Assembly: GCA_017479385.1 (NCBI GenBank)
Contig: JAFVCE010000003.1
Span: forward strand, 62,001 to 126,000
Origin: Bacteroidales bacterium
Lineage (GTDB): Bacteria; Bacteroidota; Bacteroidia; Bacteroidales; P3
Direction of reading: 5' to 3'
Length of the DNA stretch: 64,000 nucleotides
Shown: positions 18,664 through 27,349 of the stretch, piece by piece
Layout of the letters: the number at the start of each line of letters is the position of its first letter
How positions within the stretch are numbered: the stretch's first letter is position 1
Position numbers and translations under genes: made by a program
The notes under the pieces: model-generated
Databases searched by the model: none
What the model saw: the letters and a program-made list of their open reading frames with translations, nothing else
Told to the model about the DNA's origin: nothing

Positions 18664-18825
18664 GTTCCCACTGCGGTCGTGTAATCGGCCATTTTGAGAG
18701 GGGTAAAAACCGTGGCAAAATCGGCCAAAAAACGGGTCGAGGAGCCACCGCAATCGTACCAACATCGCCCAACAATTGCCCCACAATCGAGTCGGCAAGG
18801 CTCAGTTGTGGGGCGATTTTCGTGT
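18664..18825. other. Convergent intergenic region, left part
   Basis: No gene or classic terminator is seen. An ATCGGCC word recurs within about 45 bp. The repeat element at 18826-18908 follows, and the rest of the gap (18909-19048) holds nothing recognised. Confidence 0.4.
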
Positions 18826-18908
18826 GTTAAGTGCCTCAGTATCAAGCGTTGTTCGACCTCAATACGACCTTAACCCCTCTTTAACCCCTCCTTGACCCTG
18901 GTTTTCAG
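18826..18908 (+). repeat. 83-bp convergent-gap repeat, copy 1
   Basis: It begins GTTAAGTGCCTCAGTATCAA and ends with five contiguous 11-bp units (18854-18908): CGACCTCAATA, CGACCTTAACC, CCTCTTTAACC, CCTCCTTGACC, CTGGTTTTCAG. It differs from the copy at 40268-40350 by only two bases in 83. It lies between the convergent floA and glycosyltransferase genes. Confidence 0.9.
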
Positions 18909-19048
18909 CCGGTTGCAGTTGGGAGCGCAACCGGTCGAAGTGGGGTTCGCGGAGCGTGTTCGTCTTGTCGCCTCCACTGGGCTTGGAGGTGCTGGTTGGG
19001 GGAGGGGTATAATTTGCCCGATTTTGGGCCACAGGGTAGGGGGCTTGC

Positions 19049-20513
19049 TTACTGCTCCGAGAGGCAATAAAGTTTATATTGTTGTGTGGGCAGAGGTACC
19101 TCGACGTAGCCTTCGGGGACGGAGGCTTTGCCGTCAGTGAGCAGGTGGCGGCAGGTGTCGCTCTCGCCAAGTGCGATGTGCTTGCCCAGGTAGTAGTAGA
19201 ACAGCAGCGCCCACTGGCTCCTCATGGAGTGTGGTATGCCCACGTGCTCGCCTTCGTCTACGGCCGTCAGTACCACCTCCATATCGGCCTGCAACACCTT
19301 GTCGCGGCAAAAGTGGTTGGCGTTGGCGCCGGCCACTGCCGCGGCGCTCGCCGGCAACAGCACCGCCAAAACTACGATTGTGTAGAATATAGCAGGTTTG
19401 CGCGCGGCGAGGGCAATCTGCTGCGTTAGCCGCCCAACGTAGGGCGTCATCAGCAGCGACATGGCTACAACCATATATGGGTATGCCGTAAGCAGGTAGA
19501 AGTCGCGCTGCTTGTAGCTTACCATCATCGGCACCACGCCGCACAGTCCCAGCGTCAGCATGCACATGGCCGAACGCCAGGGCAGTTGGCTCACCGGTTT
19601 TTTGCGCAGCAGCGCCACGGTCAGCGTTACCAAAACCGTACCCCATAGAGCGGCGGTGTGTATGAAATATCGGCCAACGACGTACCATCTATTCTCTACC
19701 ACGTGTACGCCCACTCCGCGCAGCACTTGGTGATGTAGGTATATGTCGAAGAAGTGCTCTGCTCGCGTATCGGTCAGCACCATCACGGCCACGGGTGCGG
19801 CAGTGGCCAAAACGGCCAGCAGCGTGAGTCCGACCATATTCACGAAACTGCCCTTGCGCAAGCCGAATATCCACAACAGAAAAGGCAGCGCCAGCGGGAA
19901 CAGGCCTGTGAAGCCTTTGGTGAGGAACGCTGCGCACAGCAGCAAGCCACCCAGCAGGTGCCACAGCCAGCGTCGCTCTTTGTGCAATATGCACAGTACG
20001 GCCCCGAGTACAAACACGGTCATGGTGCTCTCCAGCAGGCAGTTGCCCATGTGCGAAGTTACGGGGGGGGGTAAGTGTCCACATCAGCAGGGGGAGCCAG
20101 GCGGTGCGCTTCTCGCCTCCCACAACACGGTAGAGGCGAACGAGGAGCAGCGCGGCCAGCACGTATGTGAACAGGTTGTAGAGCTTTGCGGCTATATATC
20201 CTCCGCCAAAAATGCCGAACCACCAACTCATCAAAATCATTGCAAGTGGCGGGTGCTCGTAGAATTCGTTGAACATGGTGGGCGAGAGGGTCATCTCCCA
20301 CGCAGAGCCATTCCCGGCAGCCATGTTCTCGGCCACAGCGCAGTAGACGAGGCCGTCGTAAAACATACCTTTGGCCAGCAGCCGTGGCGCCACTATTAGC
20401 AGGAAGAGCCCCACCACAATTGCGTAGGGGGCCACCGCAAGTGCAATGGTCTTGTTTCTGCCGAACTGCTCGCCGGACCTTAAATCGTGCTGCTTCAGTA
20501 TTTTTAATCTCAT
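19049..20513 (-). pseudogene. GT-C (ArnT/PMT-like) glycosyltransferase, frame broken at a G9 tract
   Basis: Two overlapping frames form one membrane glycosyltransferase. The first part (20513 to about 20072) gives the N-terminal third: a first membrane segment, the acidic loop FYDGLVYCAVAENMA, and EHPPLAM, as in PMT_2/ArnT-type enzymes. The second frame (about 20068 to 19049) continues from VTSHMGNCLLES with seven or so further membrane segments. The join falls in nine consecutive C on the coding strand (20063-20071); eight would restore a protein of about 487 residues. Such enzymes use undecaprenyl-phosphate sugars to modify lipid A, glycans or proteins. The break may be true decay, phase variation or a sequencing error. 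The ATG at 20513 is chosen because upstream ATGs lie at or before the expected transcript start. Confidence 0.75.
20063..20071. repeat. G9 homopolymer tract (C9 on coding strand)
   Basis: Nine G on the plus strand lie exactly where the glycosyltransferase reading frame shifts. It is the longest G/C run seen inside a gene in the window. Confidence 0.85.
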
Positions 20514-20535
20514 AATTTTCGACATTTTCAAAATG

Positions 20536-20566
20536 CAAAGGTACGACTTTTTGCGCGACTGACAAA
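20536..20566 (-). promoter_or_regulatory. Promoter of the split glycosyltransferase gene
   Basis: On the minus strand TTTG (20563-20566) and TACCTTTG (20536-20543) are 19 bp apart, a full consensus match. The gene therefore still has a good promoter despite its broken frame. Confidence 0.75.
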
Positions 20567-20615
20567 AAAAATATGAGGCCATACTGATTTTTTTCGATTT
20601 TTGTGAATTTTTTTG

Positions 20616-20623
20616 TAATTTTG
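20616..20623 (+). promoter_or_regulatory. -7 box of the TonB-receptor operon
   Basis: TAATTTTG at 20616-20623 lies 10 bp before the ATG of the small His/Cys-rich protein. No TTTG at the usual distance was seen. Confidence 0.5.
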
Positions 20624-20633
20624 CAGTCCGATT

Positions 20634-20981
20634 ATGATGAACAAAAGGTTAAGAAATCGGATTGCGTGGCTGCTTGCAGTGGCCTATCTGCCTATGCTTA
20701 TGGCGTCGGCATTCCATGTTCATCATCAATCAGTTACCGACGATTTGGCTTGTGGCGACTGTGTGCGCCACGTGGCCCATCCAGCCCACTTCGGCCAGCA
20801 ACACAGCACGTCGCAGCCCTGCTTGGTCTGCCACATTTTGTCGTTGCCCAAGCTTTCGGCTGCCGCATTGGTGTTGATTGTGGCACCAATGATAGTGATC
20901 AGTTCATACAGCCCCTGCACCGTAGCCACACATAAGCGCCCCAGTGGGCACCTGCGGTTGCGCGCTCCTCCGGTTCTGTAA
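20634..20981 (+). CDS. Small membrane-anchored His/Cys-rich protein (DUF2946-like)
   Basis: 115 residues. A single hydrophobic N-terminal segment (about 10-26) is followed by an exported part with many possible metal ligands: FHVHH, CGDCVRHVAHPAHF and QPCLVCH. A second hydrophobic stretch (about 79-95) ends the conserved part. The layout resembles DUF2946-type proteins that accompany metal-responsive outer-membrane receptors; the match is by pattern, not by a search. A second ATG directly follows the first, so the start may be 20637. It heads an operon with the TonB-dependent receptor (59-bp gap), suggesting a metal-binding accessory role. Confidence 0.55.
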   Translation: MMNKRLRNRIAWLLAVAYLPMLMASAFHVHHQSVTDDLACGDCVRHVAHPAHFGQQHSTSQPCLVCHILSLPKLSAAALVLIVAPMIVISSYSPCTVATHKRPSGHLRLRAPPVL

Positions 20982-21040
20982 TGCCTGTTAGCGTTTGGAA
21001 ACAAAGTAGTTAACCCCAAAAAAAACAGAACCAAAGTCAA

Positions 21041-23152
21041 ATGACAGAAATTTTGATGGCTGCCATGCTGTTGGTGTCGCCGCCCGACAGTGTGAAGAGC
21101 CTCCAAACCGTCACCATCAGTGCGCGGTCGGCACAAGCGGCGAGTAGCACGCAAGGTGCTGTCGAGGTGGATGCCACCTTCCTCGAAGAGCATTTCGCGG
21201 GCAGCCTCATGCAGAGCCTCGAGGCCATACCAGGGGTCAAGGCGTCGGCCATCGGCTCGGGCCTCTCCAAACCCACAATTCGAGGTTTGGGCTATAACCG
21301 TATGGTTGTGAGCGAAGACGGCATTAAGCACGAGGGCCAGCAGTGGGGCGACGACCACGGCTTGGAGGTAGACCAGTTTGCCATCGACAAGGTCGAGGTG
21401 ATTAAGGGCCCTGCTACGCTGCTCTACGGCTCCGACGCCATTGGAGGAGTGCTGTCGCTTGCCGGCAACCGCCTGCCAGCTGCACCTTTCGAGGCCTCGG
21501 CCACCCTCTTCGGCCGCAGCAACAATGCCCAAGGCGGTTTTTCGGCCCGCGTGGCGGGCCGAAAGGATGGCTTCTTCTACAAAGCCAATCTTACTCTCTT
21601 TGACTATGCCGACTATCGTGTCCCGGCCGACAGCATTCAGTACTATTCGTACAGCATACCGCTACGCGACGGCCGCCTGCGCAACACCGCTGGCACCGAG
21701 CGCGACGGTCGCCTCATGCTGGGTTGGACCAACAACGAGAACTTCCGTACCGACCTCACTGTGAGCGACGTCTATGCTCGCAGCGGCTTTTTTGCCGATG
21801 CCCATGGCCTCGAGGTGCGCCTGTCGCAGATTGACTACGACCACTCGCCGCGCGACGTCGACCTGCCGCTGCAGTGGGTCAACCACCTCAAAGTGCAGAG
21901 CCACACCGTCTACCAGCTGGGCTCGGCCTCGCTCGAAGCCAACTTGGCTTGGCAACACAACCTGCGCGAAGAACTTTCCGAGCCCCTATCGCACGGTTTT
22001 ATGCCCACCCCGCCCGACAGCCTCGAGCGCCGGTTCGACAAGCATACCCTCAGTGCCACCGTGGGTGCCACGCTGCCAGTGGGCGAGCGCCACGAATTGC
22101 GCTTTGGTACCGCTACCGAACGCCAGCACAATCGTCGCGACGGATGGGGCTTCATTATTCCAGATTTCGAGAGTTCGGCCCTCGGTTTCTACGCCACCGA
22201 CCGTTGGGCGGTTTCGCATTCGCTCACTATCGACGGCGGCCTGCGCTACGACTTGGCCAGCATCCACACCGCTCCCTATAGCGACTGGTACCCTACGCCC
22301 GTGTCAGGCACCGATTCGGCCTACCTGTCGCGCTCGGCCGATACCACACGCCATTTCGACGCCCTAACCTGGTCGGTCGGTGCCAACTGGCATCGCGGCA
22401 ATTGGATTTTGCGCCTCAATGTGGGTAAGGCCTTTCGTGTGCCAATTGCTAAGGAGTTGGGTGCCAATGGTATAAACTATCATATTTTTCGCTACGAGCA
22501 GGGCAACGCCGACCTCGCCCCCGAGCGCTCATACCAGGTTGACCTCGGCATCGAATACGACGTAGCGCTCTTCAGCTTGCGCGTGTCGCCCTACTTTAAT
22601 TATTTCCCGAACTACATCTACCTCAACCCTACACCCAACTATGTCGAGGGGCTCCAGCTCTATCGCTACACCCAAACGCCTGCCTTGCGCTTCGGGCTCG
22701 AGGCCGAAGCCGCTTGGGCTTTTGCGCCACGTTGGGAGGCCGCACTTCGCGCCCAGTATTGCCGCTCGCGGCAGACGGGAGGCGACAAGCGTGGCTATAC
22801 CCTGCCTTTTGCCGTGCCACCTTCGGCCGACTGCGACCTGACATGGCACTACGACCGCCGCGGTTGCGGCAACTTGGGGCTGAACCTGCACGCCGTGGCG
22901 TCGCAAAACGACATTGTGCCACCCGAAAAGCCTACGCCAGGGTTCGTCACCCTGAACCTATCGGCCTCGCACCGTTTCGACCTGAACGGTGGCACGTTGG
23001 CCCTGGCTTTGCAGCTGAATAATGTGCTGAATGCTAAATATTTTGACCATACGAGCTATTATAGGCTAATCGACATTCCGGAGCCTGGCCGCAATGTCAC
23101 GCTACGCATAAAATATGAATTTAAGCAACGCAAAAAAGAGTTTGAACAATGA
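21041..23152 (+). CDS. TonB-dependent receptor, probably for a metal or metal complex
   Basis: 703 residues. A short hydrophobic leader is followed by a plug domain (about 25-150; AIPGVKASAIGSG, PTIRGLGYNRM, DKVEVIKGPATLLYGSDAIGG) and a 22-strand-type barrel that ends in a YEFKQRKKEFEQ tail. The plug has QQWGDDHGLEVD, a His/Asp-rich loop similar in character to those of zinc or copper receptors such as ZnuD; substrate choice is inferred from this and from His-rich neighbours. No carboxypeptidase-like N-terminal domain or SusD partner is present, so glycan uptake is unlikely. Its stop overlaps the next ATG (ATGA). Confidence 0.85.
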   Translation: MTEILMAAMLLVSPPDSVKSLQTVTISARSAQAASSTQGAVEVDATFLEEHFAGSLMQSLEAIPGVKASAIGSGLSKPTIRGLGYNRMVVSEDGIKHEGQQWGDDHGLEVDQFAIDKVEVIKGPATLLYGSDAIGGVLSLAGNRLPAAPFEASATLFGRSNNAQGGFSARVAGRKDGFFYKANLTLFDYADYRVPADSIQYYSYSIPLRDGRLRNTAGTERDGRLMLGWTNNENFRTDLTVSDVYARSGFFADAHGLEVRLSQIDYDHSPRDVDLPLQWVNHLKVQSHTVYQLGSASLEANLAWQHNLREELSEPLSHGFMPTPPDSLERRFDKHTLSATVGATLPVGERHELRFGTATERQHNRRDGWGFIIPDFESSALGFYATDRWAVSHSLTIDGGLRYDLASIHTAPYSDWYPTPVSGTDSAYLSRSADTTRHFDALTWSVGANWHRGNWILRLNVGKAFRVPIAKELGANGINYHIFRYEQGNADLAPERSYQVDLGIEYDVALFSLRVSPYFNYFPNYIYLNPTPNYVEGLQLYRYTQTPALRFGLEAEAAWAFAPRWEAALRAQYCRSRQTGGDKRGYTLPFAVPPSADCDLTWHYDRRGCGNLGLNLHAVASQNDIVPPEKPTPGFVTLNLSASHRFDLNGGTLALALQLNNVLNAKYFDHTSYYRLIDIPEPGRNVTLRIKYEFKQRKKEFEQ

Positions 23153-23589
23153 AAAAAATAGCGTCATTCCTTATTGCTCTCGTCCTGGCGGGCCTGTTTT
23201 TCGCGGCTTGCAACAGGGGCGATGAGTTGGCTCCCCCAAAAATTCTCCTCACCGAGGTGGGGCACGACAACAGCCACGTTGCCTACATCGGCGACGACAT
23301 TCATCTCGAGGCCGACATCGAGGCCGAAGGGCGCATTAAGTCCATCTTTGTAGAGTTGAGCCACGAAGCAGGCAACGGCTATAAGATTGTGGAAGAATGG
23401 ACCTCCGGCAAGTATATCGGCGTGAAAAACACCGAGTTCCACGAGCATATCGACATCCCCACCAACGCCCCAGAGGGTGAATACCACCTGTATTTAACCG
23501 TCGCCGACCGAGAGGGCAACCAGTCGCAGGCCTCGGCAAGCGTCGACATTCGAACCCCCAATCAGCTCCCAAACGTCAGAAAATCATGA
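23149..23589 (+). CDS. DUF4625-type lipoprotein
   Basis: 146 residues with a lipoprotein signal (lipobox FAAC, Cys21). The single Ig-like domain has HLEADIEAEGRIKSIFVELSH, EFHEHIDIP and EGEYHLYLTVADREGN, the pattern of DUF4625. Several His residues could bind metal. The ATG overlaps the receptor stop and the stop overlaps the next gene's ATG, so the three are translationally coupled. It probably sits on the outer membrane beside the receptor. Confidence 0.75.
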   Translation: MKKIASFLIALVLAGLFFAACNRGDELAPPKILLTEVGHDNSHVAYIGDDIHLEADIEAEGRIKSIFVELSHEAGNGYKIVEEWTSGKYIGVKNTEFHEHIDIPTNAPEGEYHLYLTVADREGNQSQASASVDIRTPNQLPNVRKS

Positions 23590-24062
23590 ATAGAACGTTA
23601 ACCCTCCCCAATTTGTTTCTTTTTGTAGCCGCGCTGGTTGCTCTGGCCTCGTGTGCCGATGAGCCGCGCGACGTCGAAAAACCCGCCATTACCACCGACG
23701 GCATAACCGCGCAGCCCACCGACTGCGACGCCTATCGCTCGGGCGACACCATCCACGTCTGTTACCGGCTGACCGACAACGTGGAGCTGGGCAACTTCAA
23801 CCTCGAAATCCACACCAACCACGACCACCACACCCATAGCACCTCGGCCGTGGAGTGCGACCTCGAGCCAGAGAGCCACCCCGACAACCCCTGGGTGCTG
23901 AACCGCGACTACGCCATCCCAGCCGGCACGCGCGATTACGTCATCAGCGAGGACATCGTGGTGCCAGATGGCTGCGTCACAGGCGACTACCACTTCATGA
24001 TTCGCGTCACCGACCGCGCAGGCTGGCAGGAGTTCCGCTCAGTGGCCATCAAGGTGCAGTAG
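23586..24062 (+). CDS. DUF4625-type lipoprotein with His cluster
   Basis: 158 residues with a lipoprotein signal (LASC lipobox, Cys23). The fold pattern is the same as in the preceding lipoprotein (VCYRLTDNVELGNFNLEIH ... GDYHFMIRVTDRAGWQEF). A dense cluster THNHDHHTHS-like (residues about 78-87) strongly suggests metal binding. It is the last gene of the operon, followed by a strong terminator. The function is inferred from the cluster and the receptor; the family itself is uncharacterised. Confidence 0.75.
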   Translation: MNRTLTLPNLFLFVAALVALASCADEPRDVEKPAITTDGITAQPTDCDAYRSGDTIHVCYRLTDNVELGNFNLEIHTNHDHHTHSTSAVECDLEPESHPDNPWVLNRDYAIPAGTRDYVISEDIVVPDGCVTGDYHFMIRVTDRAGWQEFRSVAIKVQ

Positions 24063-24094
24063 CTGGCACCCACGCCCCCCCCCACCCCCCCATC

Positions 24095-24130
24095 GGGCCG
24101 ACGGCAATGAGCCGTCGGCCCGTTTTTTTT
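24095..24130 (+). terminator. Intrinsic terminator of the TonB-receptor operon
   Basis: GGGCCGACGGC (24095-24105) pairs with GCCGTCGGCCC (24111-24121) around AATGA, followed by G and eight T. Confidence 0.9.
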
Positions 24131-24740
24131 GTTTGGCAACTTGCGGCAAGGGCCTACAAATTGCCCCGCAGATTTCGCCGCAGGCGCTACCAGAGTTGTG
24201 TCTCTAAACAATCTTGCGAGCAGACCCCAAGAAACATAAAAATCTGACAAAAAAGTATTCAAATCCGAGTCAAAACTATATCAACTCTTACAGTAGTAAG
24301 ACATGACTAAGAGTTGATTAAGAGAAGAGTAAGACATGAGTAAGAGATGATACGTTTAATATGCTGATTCGCAGCGAGTTATGTGTTTCTCTACTACAAA
24401 ATACTTATGTCGTTGAAAATCAGCGTTTTAAGTAAAATTTCAAAAATTCTGATTTTCCCAGAAAAAAGCCATGATTTTGCCCTCTTGGGGTGGGGGAGGA
24501 GAGGGGTGCAACAAAAGGTTGCGACCGAAGGATTTTTATCTCTTTCATAGACCGATTTTGTTTGCGAACCGACCGGGATGATGAAGTCTGTTTCTCAGGC
24601 CACGAATTGCGCCGAAAGCCACCCTCGATGAGGTTCGGAAGAAGCCTCGGTGAGCCTCGCTACACACAATTCACCATTTTTGGTTATTGCATAATATTGC
24701 CAAGATTGCGAACTTTGCAGTTCGAAAACTTAATGTGAAA
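24131..24740. other. Long intergenic region before the porin gene
   Basis: No gene is supported. It contains an 11-bp tandem array (24296-24350), an inverted repeat (24281-24317), and GCTGATT / AATCAGC arms at 24363-24369 and 24418-24424. The stretch just before the porin holds TTTTTGG and TAATATTG-like words, but with wrong spacing for a confident promoter. Confidence 0.45.
24281..24350. repeat. 11-bp tandem array (5 units) overlapping an inverted repeat
   Basis: The units at 24296-24350 are GTAAGACATGA, CTAAGAGTTGA, TTAAGAGAAGA, GTAAGACATGA and GTAAGAGATGA. TCAACTCTTA (24281-24290) is the exact reverse complement of TAAGAGTTGA (24308-24317). The sequence differs from the convergent-gap family but the 11-bp period is the same. 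Confidence 0.8.
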
Positions 24741-26021
24741 ATGAAACTATCGCGCTCTATTTCAACTTGTTGCCTGCTTGTGGCAACCCTGGCGACGGCC
24801 CAAGTTTGGGCCCAGGCCGACTCGTCTCGCGCCCCTCGCCTAACTATTGGCGGCTATGGCGAAGCCGTCTACAAATACAATTTCTATAGCGACAACATTT
24901 TTCGCTACGCCTTCCCCGACCGCTATAAAGATGCGCGCGGCCACGGACGCGTCGACCTCCCGCACGCAGTCATAATGTTGGGCTACGATTTTGGTAGCGG
25001 CTGGTCAATGGGAACCGAAATCGAGTTCGAGCATGGCGGCGTCGAAGCCGCCGTGGAAATGGAGGCCGAAGAGACCGGCGAGTTCGAGAAAGAAATCGAG
25101 CGCGGTGGCGAGGTGGCCCTCGAGCAATTCTGGGTCCAAAAGTCGTTCCGCCCCGAACTCAACCTGCGCATGGGCCACATCGTGGTGCCCGTGGGCATGA
25201 CCAATCAGAATCACACTCCAAATCAGTTCTTTACGGTCTATAGACCCGAGGGCGAAAACACCATCATGCCCTGCACCTGGCACGAAACTGGCGTAAGCCT
25301 CTGGGGCCGTTGGCGCAGCCTGCGCTACGAGGTGCAACTGCTGCCGGGACTCAATAGCAACTACTTCAACAACTCGGGGTGGGTCCATGACGGCTCGGCG
25401 TCGGCCTACGAATTCCGTCCTGCAAACAATTTGGCCACCGCCGCAAGGCTCGACTGGTGGGCCACCCCGCAGTTGCGTCTGGGCGTTAGCGCCTACGTCG
25501 GCAACTCGTTCAACAACGACATCGTCACCGACAAGCGCGAACGCTACAACGACATAACCGGAACGGTGGCCATCGCCACCTTCGATTTTGCCTATCGCTC
25601 TAATTTATTGATAGTTAGAGGCAATGCCGACTATGGCTATCTGAGCGACGCTGCCACAATCGGCCCGCGCAATCAGAACCAGAACCACAGTTCGGCCTCG
25701 CCCTATCCTCACACGCTTGTGGGCGAGAAAGCGCTGGCTTTGGGCCTCGAAGGGGGCGTAAACCTGCTCGGTTCGCGTCTCGACGGCAAACGCCTCTTCC
25801 TCTTTGGTCGCTACGACCACTACGACAGCTTCATCCCCGCCGAGGGGCAAGCCAACGTGGGCTGGGCCGAGCGCAGCTTGGTTTCGGCTGGTGTTAACTA
25901 TATGCCTCTGCCAGAGGTGATTGTGAAAGCCGAATGTGGCGTCCGCCTCCTCTCCGAGCAATATAACAACGAGCCCTATGTGGCACTCGGCATAACCTGG
26001 ACAGGCTTCTTTAAACACTAA
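24741..26021 (+). CDS. Outer-membrane porin associated with imelysin
   Basis: 426 residues from the ATG at 24741, which opens a good signal peptide (MKLSRSISTCCLLVATLATA, cleavage near VWAQ). An in-frame ATG at 24687 would add 18 residues that do not look like a signal. The mature part starts LTIGGYGEAVYKYNF and has alternating strands throughout, with MGHIVVPVGMTNQNHTP, a loop typical of OprO/OprP-like or maltoporin-like barrels. An acidic stretch (EMEAEETGEFEKEIER) is probably an extracellular loop. It is upstream of imelysin by 54 bp, so it may admit the iron species handled downstream; this is inferred. Confidence 0.75.
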   Translation: MKLSRSISTCCLLVATLATAQVWAQADSSRAPRLTIGGYGEAVYKYNFYSDNIFRYAFPDRYKDARGHGRVDLPHAVIMLGYDFGSGWSMGTEIEFEHGGVEAAVEMEAEETGEFEKEIERGGEVALEQFWVQKSFRPELNLRMGHIVVPVGMTNQNHTPNQFFTVYRPEGENTIMPCTWHETGVSLWGRWRSLRYEVQLLPGLNSNYFNNSGWVHDGSASAYEFRPANNLATAARLDWWATPQLRLGVSAYVGNSFNNDIVTDKRERYNDITGTVAIATFDFAYRSNLLIVRGNADYGYLSDAATIGPRNQNQNHSSASPYPHTLVGEKALALGLEGGVNLLGSRLDGKRLFLFGRYDHYDSFIPAEGQANVGWAERSLVSAGVNYMPLPEVIVKAECGVRLLSEQYNNEPYVALGITWTGFFKH

Positions 26022-26075
26022 ACAATGAATACGCAACTAACTAAAAATCAATAATAAATCAAAAACTAAATCACG

Positions 26076-27266
26076 ATGAAAGTTACAAAACACATCCTCT
26101 GCGTCGCGCTGGCTTCGGCCACGCTCGCTCTTGCTGCCTGCAACAATGGCAAGGAAGAAAACACTAACGACATGTCGGCCATCAACAGCGCCGCCTCACA
26201 AGTGGCTGCCAAATTTGTCGACAAAACCGTAGGCCCAACCTATAGCTCCTTGGCAGCCAGCGCCGAGCAGCTGGCTTCGCAGTTGGCCACTTTCCGCGAC
26301 GACCCCACGCAGGCCAACCTCGACGCTGCCTGCGAAACTTTTCTCGTGGCCCGTTCGTGGTGGGAAAAGAGCGAGGCTTTCCTTTTTGGCATAGCTACCG
26401 CCGAGGGCATTGACCCACACATCGACTCTTGGCCTCTCGACGCCGACGCTTTCAACGAGACCATGCGTACCCCTGGCCTCATGGCACGCCTTGCCGGAGA
26501 AGATGGCGACCTGGCTGCCGGCGAACTGGATAAGACCCTCCTCGGCTTCCACGGCATAGAGTACGTCATCTGGCGCAACGGTGAGCACCGCCAAGTGGCC
26601 GACATCGACAGCCTGTCGCGCATCTACGTCGCTGCTGTTGCTGGCGACCTTCGCAACCGTTGCTACCAGCTCGAGGTGGGTTGGCTCGGCAATAGCGCCC
26701 CCGCTGCCCATCGCGCTCTGTTTGAAGAAGGTGGTCGCCTCGAAGAACTCTCTGTCACCGTCCTGCAAGGTTCGTACAGCTATGGCGAGAACCTCAAAAA
26801 CGCTGGCAAAGCTGGCAGCACCTACGTCACCCCACTCGCTGCCGTGATGGCCATCATCGACGGCTGCAAAACCATTGCCGACGAGGTTGGAACCTCGAAG
26901 ATTGGTAAACCTGCAGGAATCGATGCCGAAACCGCCGACACCTCCTACATCGAGTCGCCCTATAGCCAAAAATCTATCGACGACTTTGTCGACAACTTCC
27001 GCAGCATTCAGAACGTGTGGTACGGTGGCGTTGAGGGTAATCGCGACGCGAACAACTCGCTCCAGACCTTTGTCAAGAATAACGTCGACGAAAAACTTGC
27101 AACCCGTGTGACCGAAGCCATTGACGACGCCATAGCCAAAATCGACGATATGACACGCCCGTTCGTCCAAAACTACACCAGCGAGAAGTGCAAAACCGCC
27201 ATCACGGCTTGCCAGAATGTCGACGCCATCTTCTCCGAGGTTAACAACGCTATCGACGAACTCTAA
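26076..27266 (+). CDS. Imelysin-family lipoprotein (iron-regulated, M75)
   Basis: 396 residues with a lipobox (LAAC, Cys22). The imelysin signature GxHxxE is present as GFHGIE (157-162), and the RSWWEKSEAFLFG segment typical of the first helical half is at about 93-105. The family is periplasmic or outer-membrane anchored and linked to iron uptake; it is not thought to be an active peptidase. The following gene encodes a di-heme oxidoreductase, a known genomic partner of imelysins. Confidence 0.88.
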   Translation: MKVTKHILCVALASATLALAACNNGKEENTNDMSAINSAASQVAAKFVDKTVGPTYSSLAASAEQLASQLATFRDDPTQANLDAACETFLVARSWWEKSEAFLFGIATAEGIDPHIDSWPLDADAFNETMRTPGLMARLAGEDGDLAAGELDKTLLGFHGIEYVIWRNGEHRQVADIDSLSRIYVAAVAGDLRNRCYQLEVGWLGNSAPAAHRALFEEGGRLEELSVTVLQGSYSYGENLKNAGKAGSTYVTPLAAVMAIIDGCKTIADEVGTSKIGKPAGIDAETADTSYIESPYSQKSIDDFVDNFRSIQNVWYGGVEGNRDANNSLQTFVKNNVDEKLATRVTEAIDDAIAKIDDMTRPFVQNYTSEKCKTAITACQNVDAIFSEVNNAIDEL

Positions 27267-27349
27267 GCACTCGAAGTGTTAATTATTCAAAAATATACAA
27301 TAAATATTACAAAACAGCGTTAAAAAGCTGTAAACACAACTTCGAAACG

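Noticed and set aside
24074-24090. C9-A-C7 run as a possible phase-variable tract
   Set aside because: It lies after the stop codon of the last operon gene and before the terminator, so it cannot change a reading frame.
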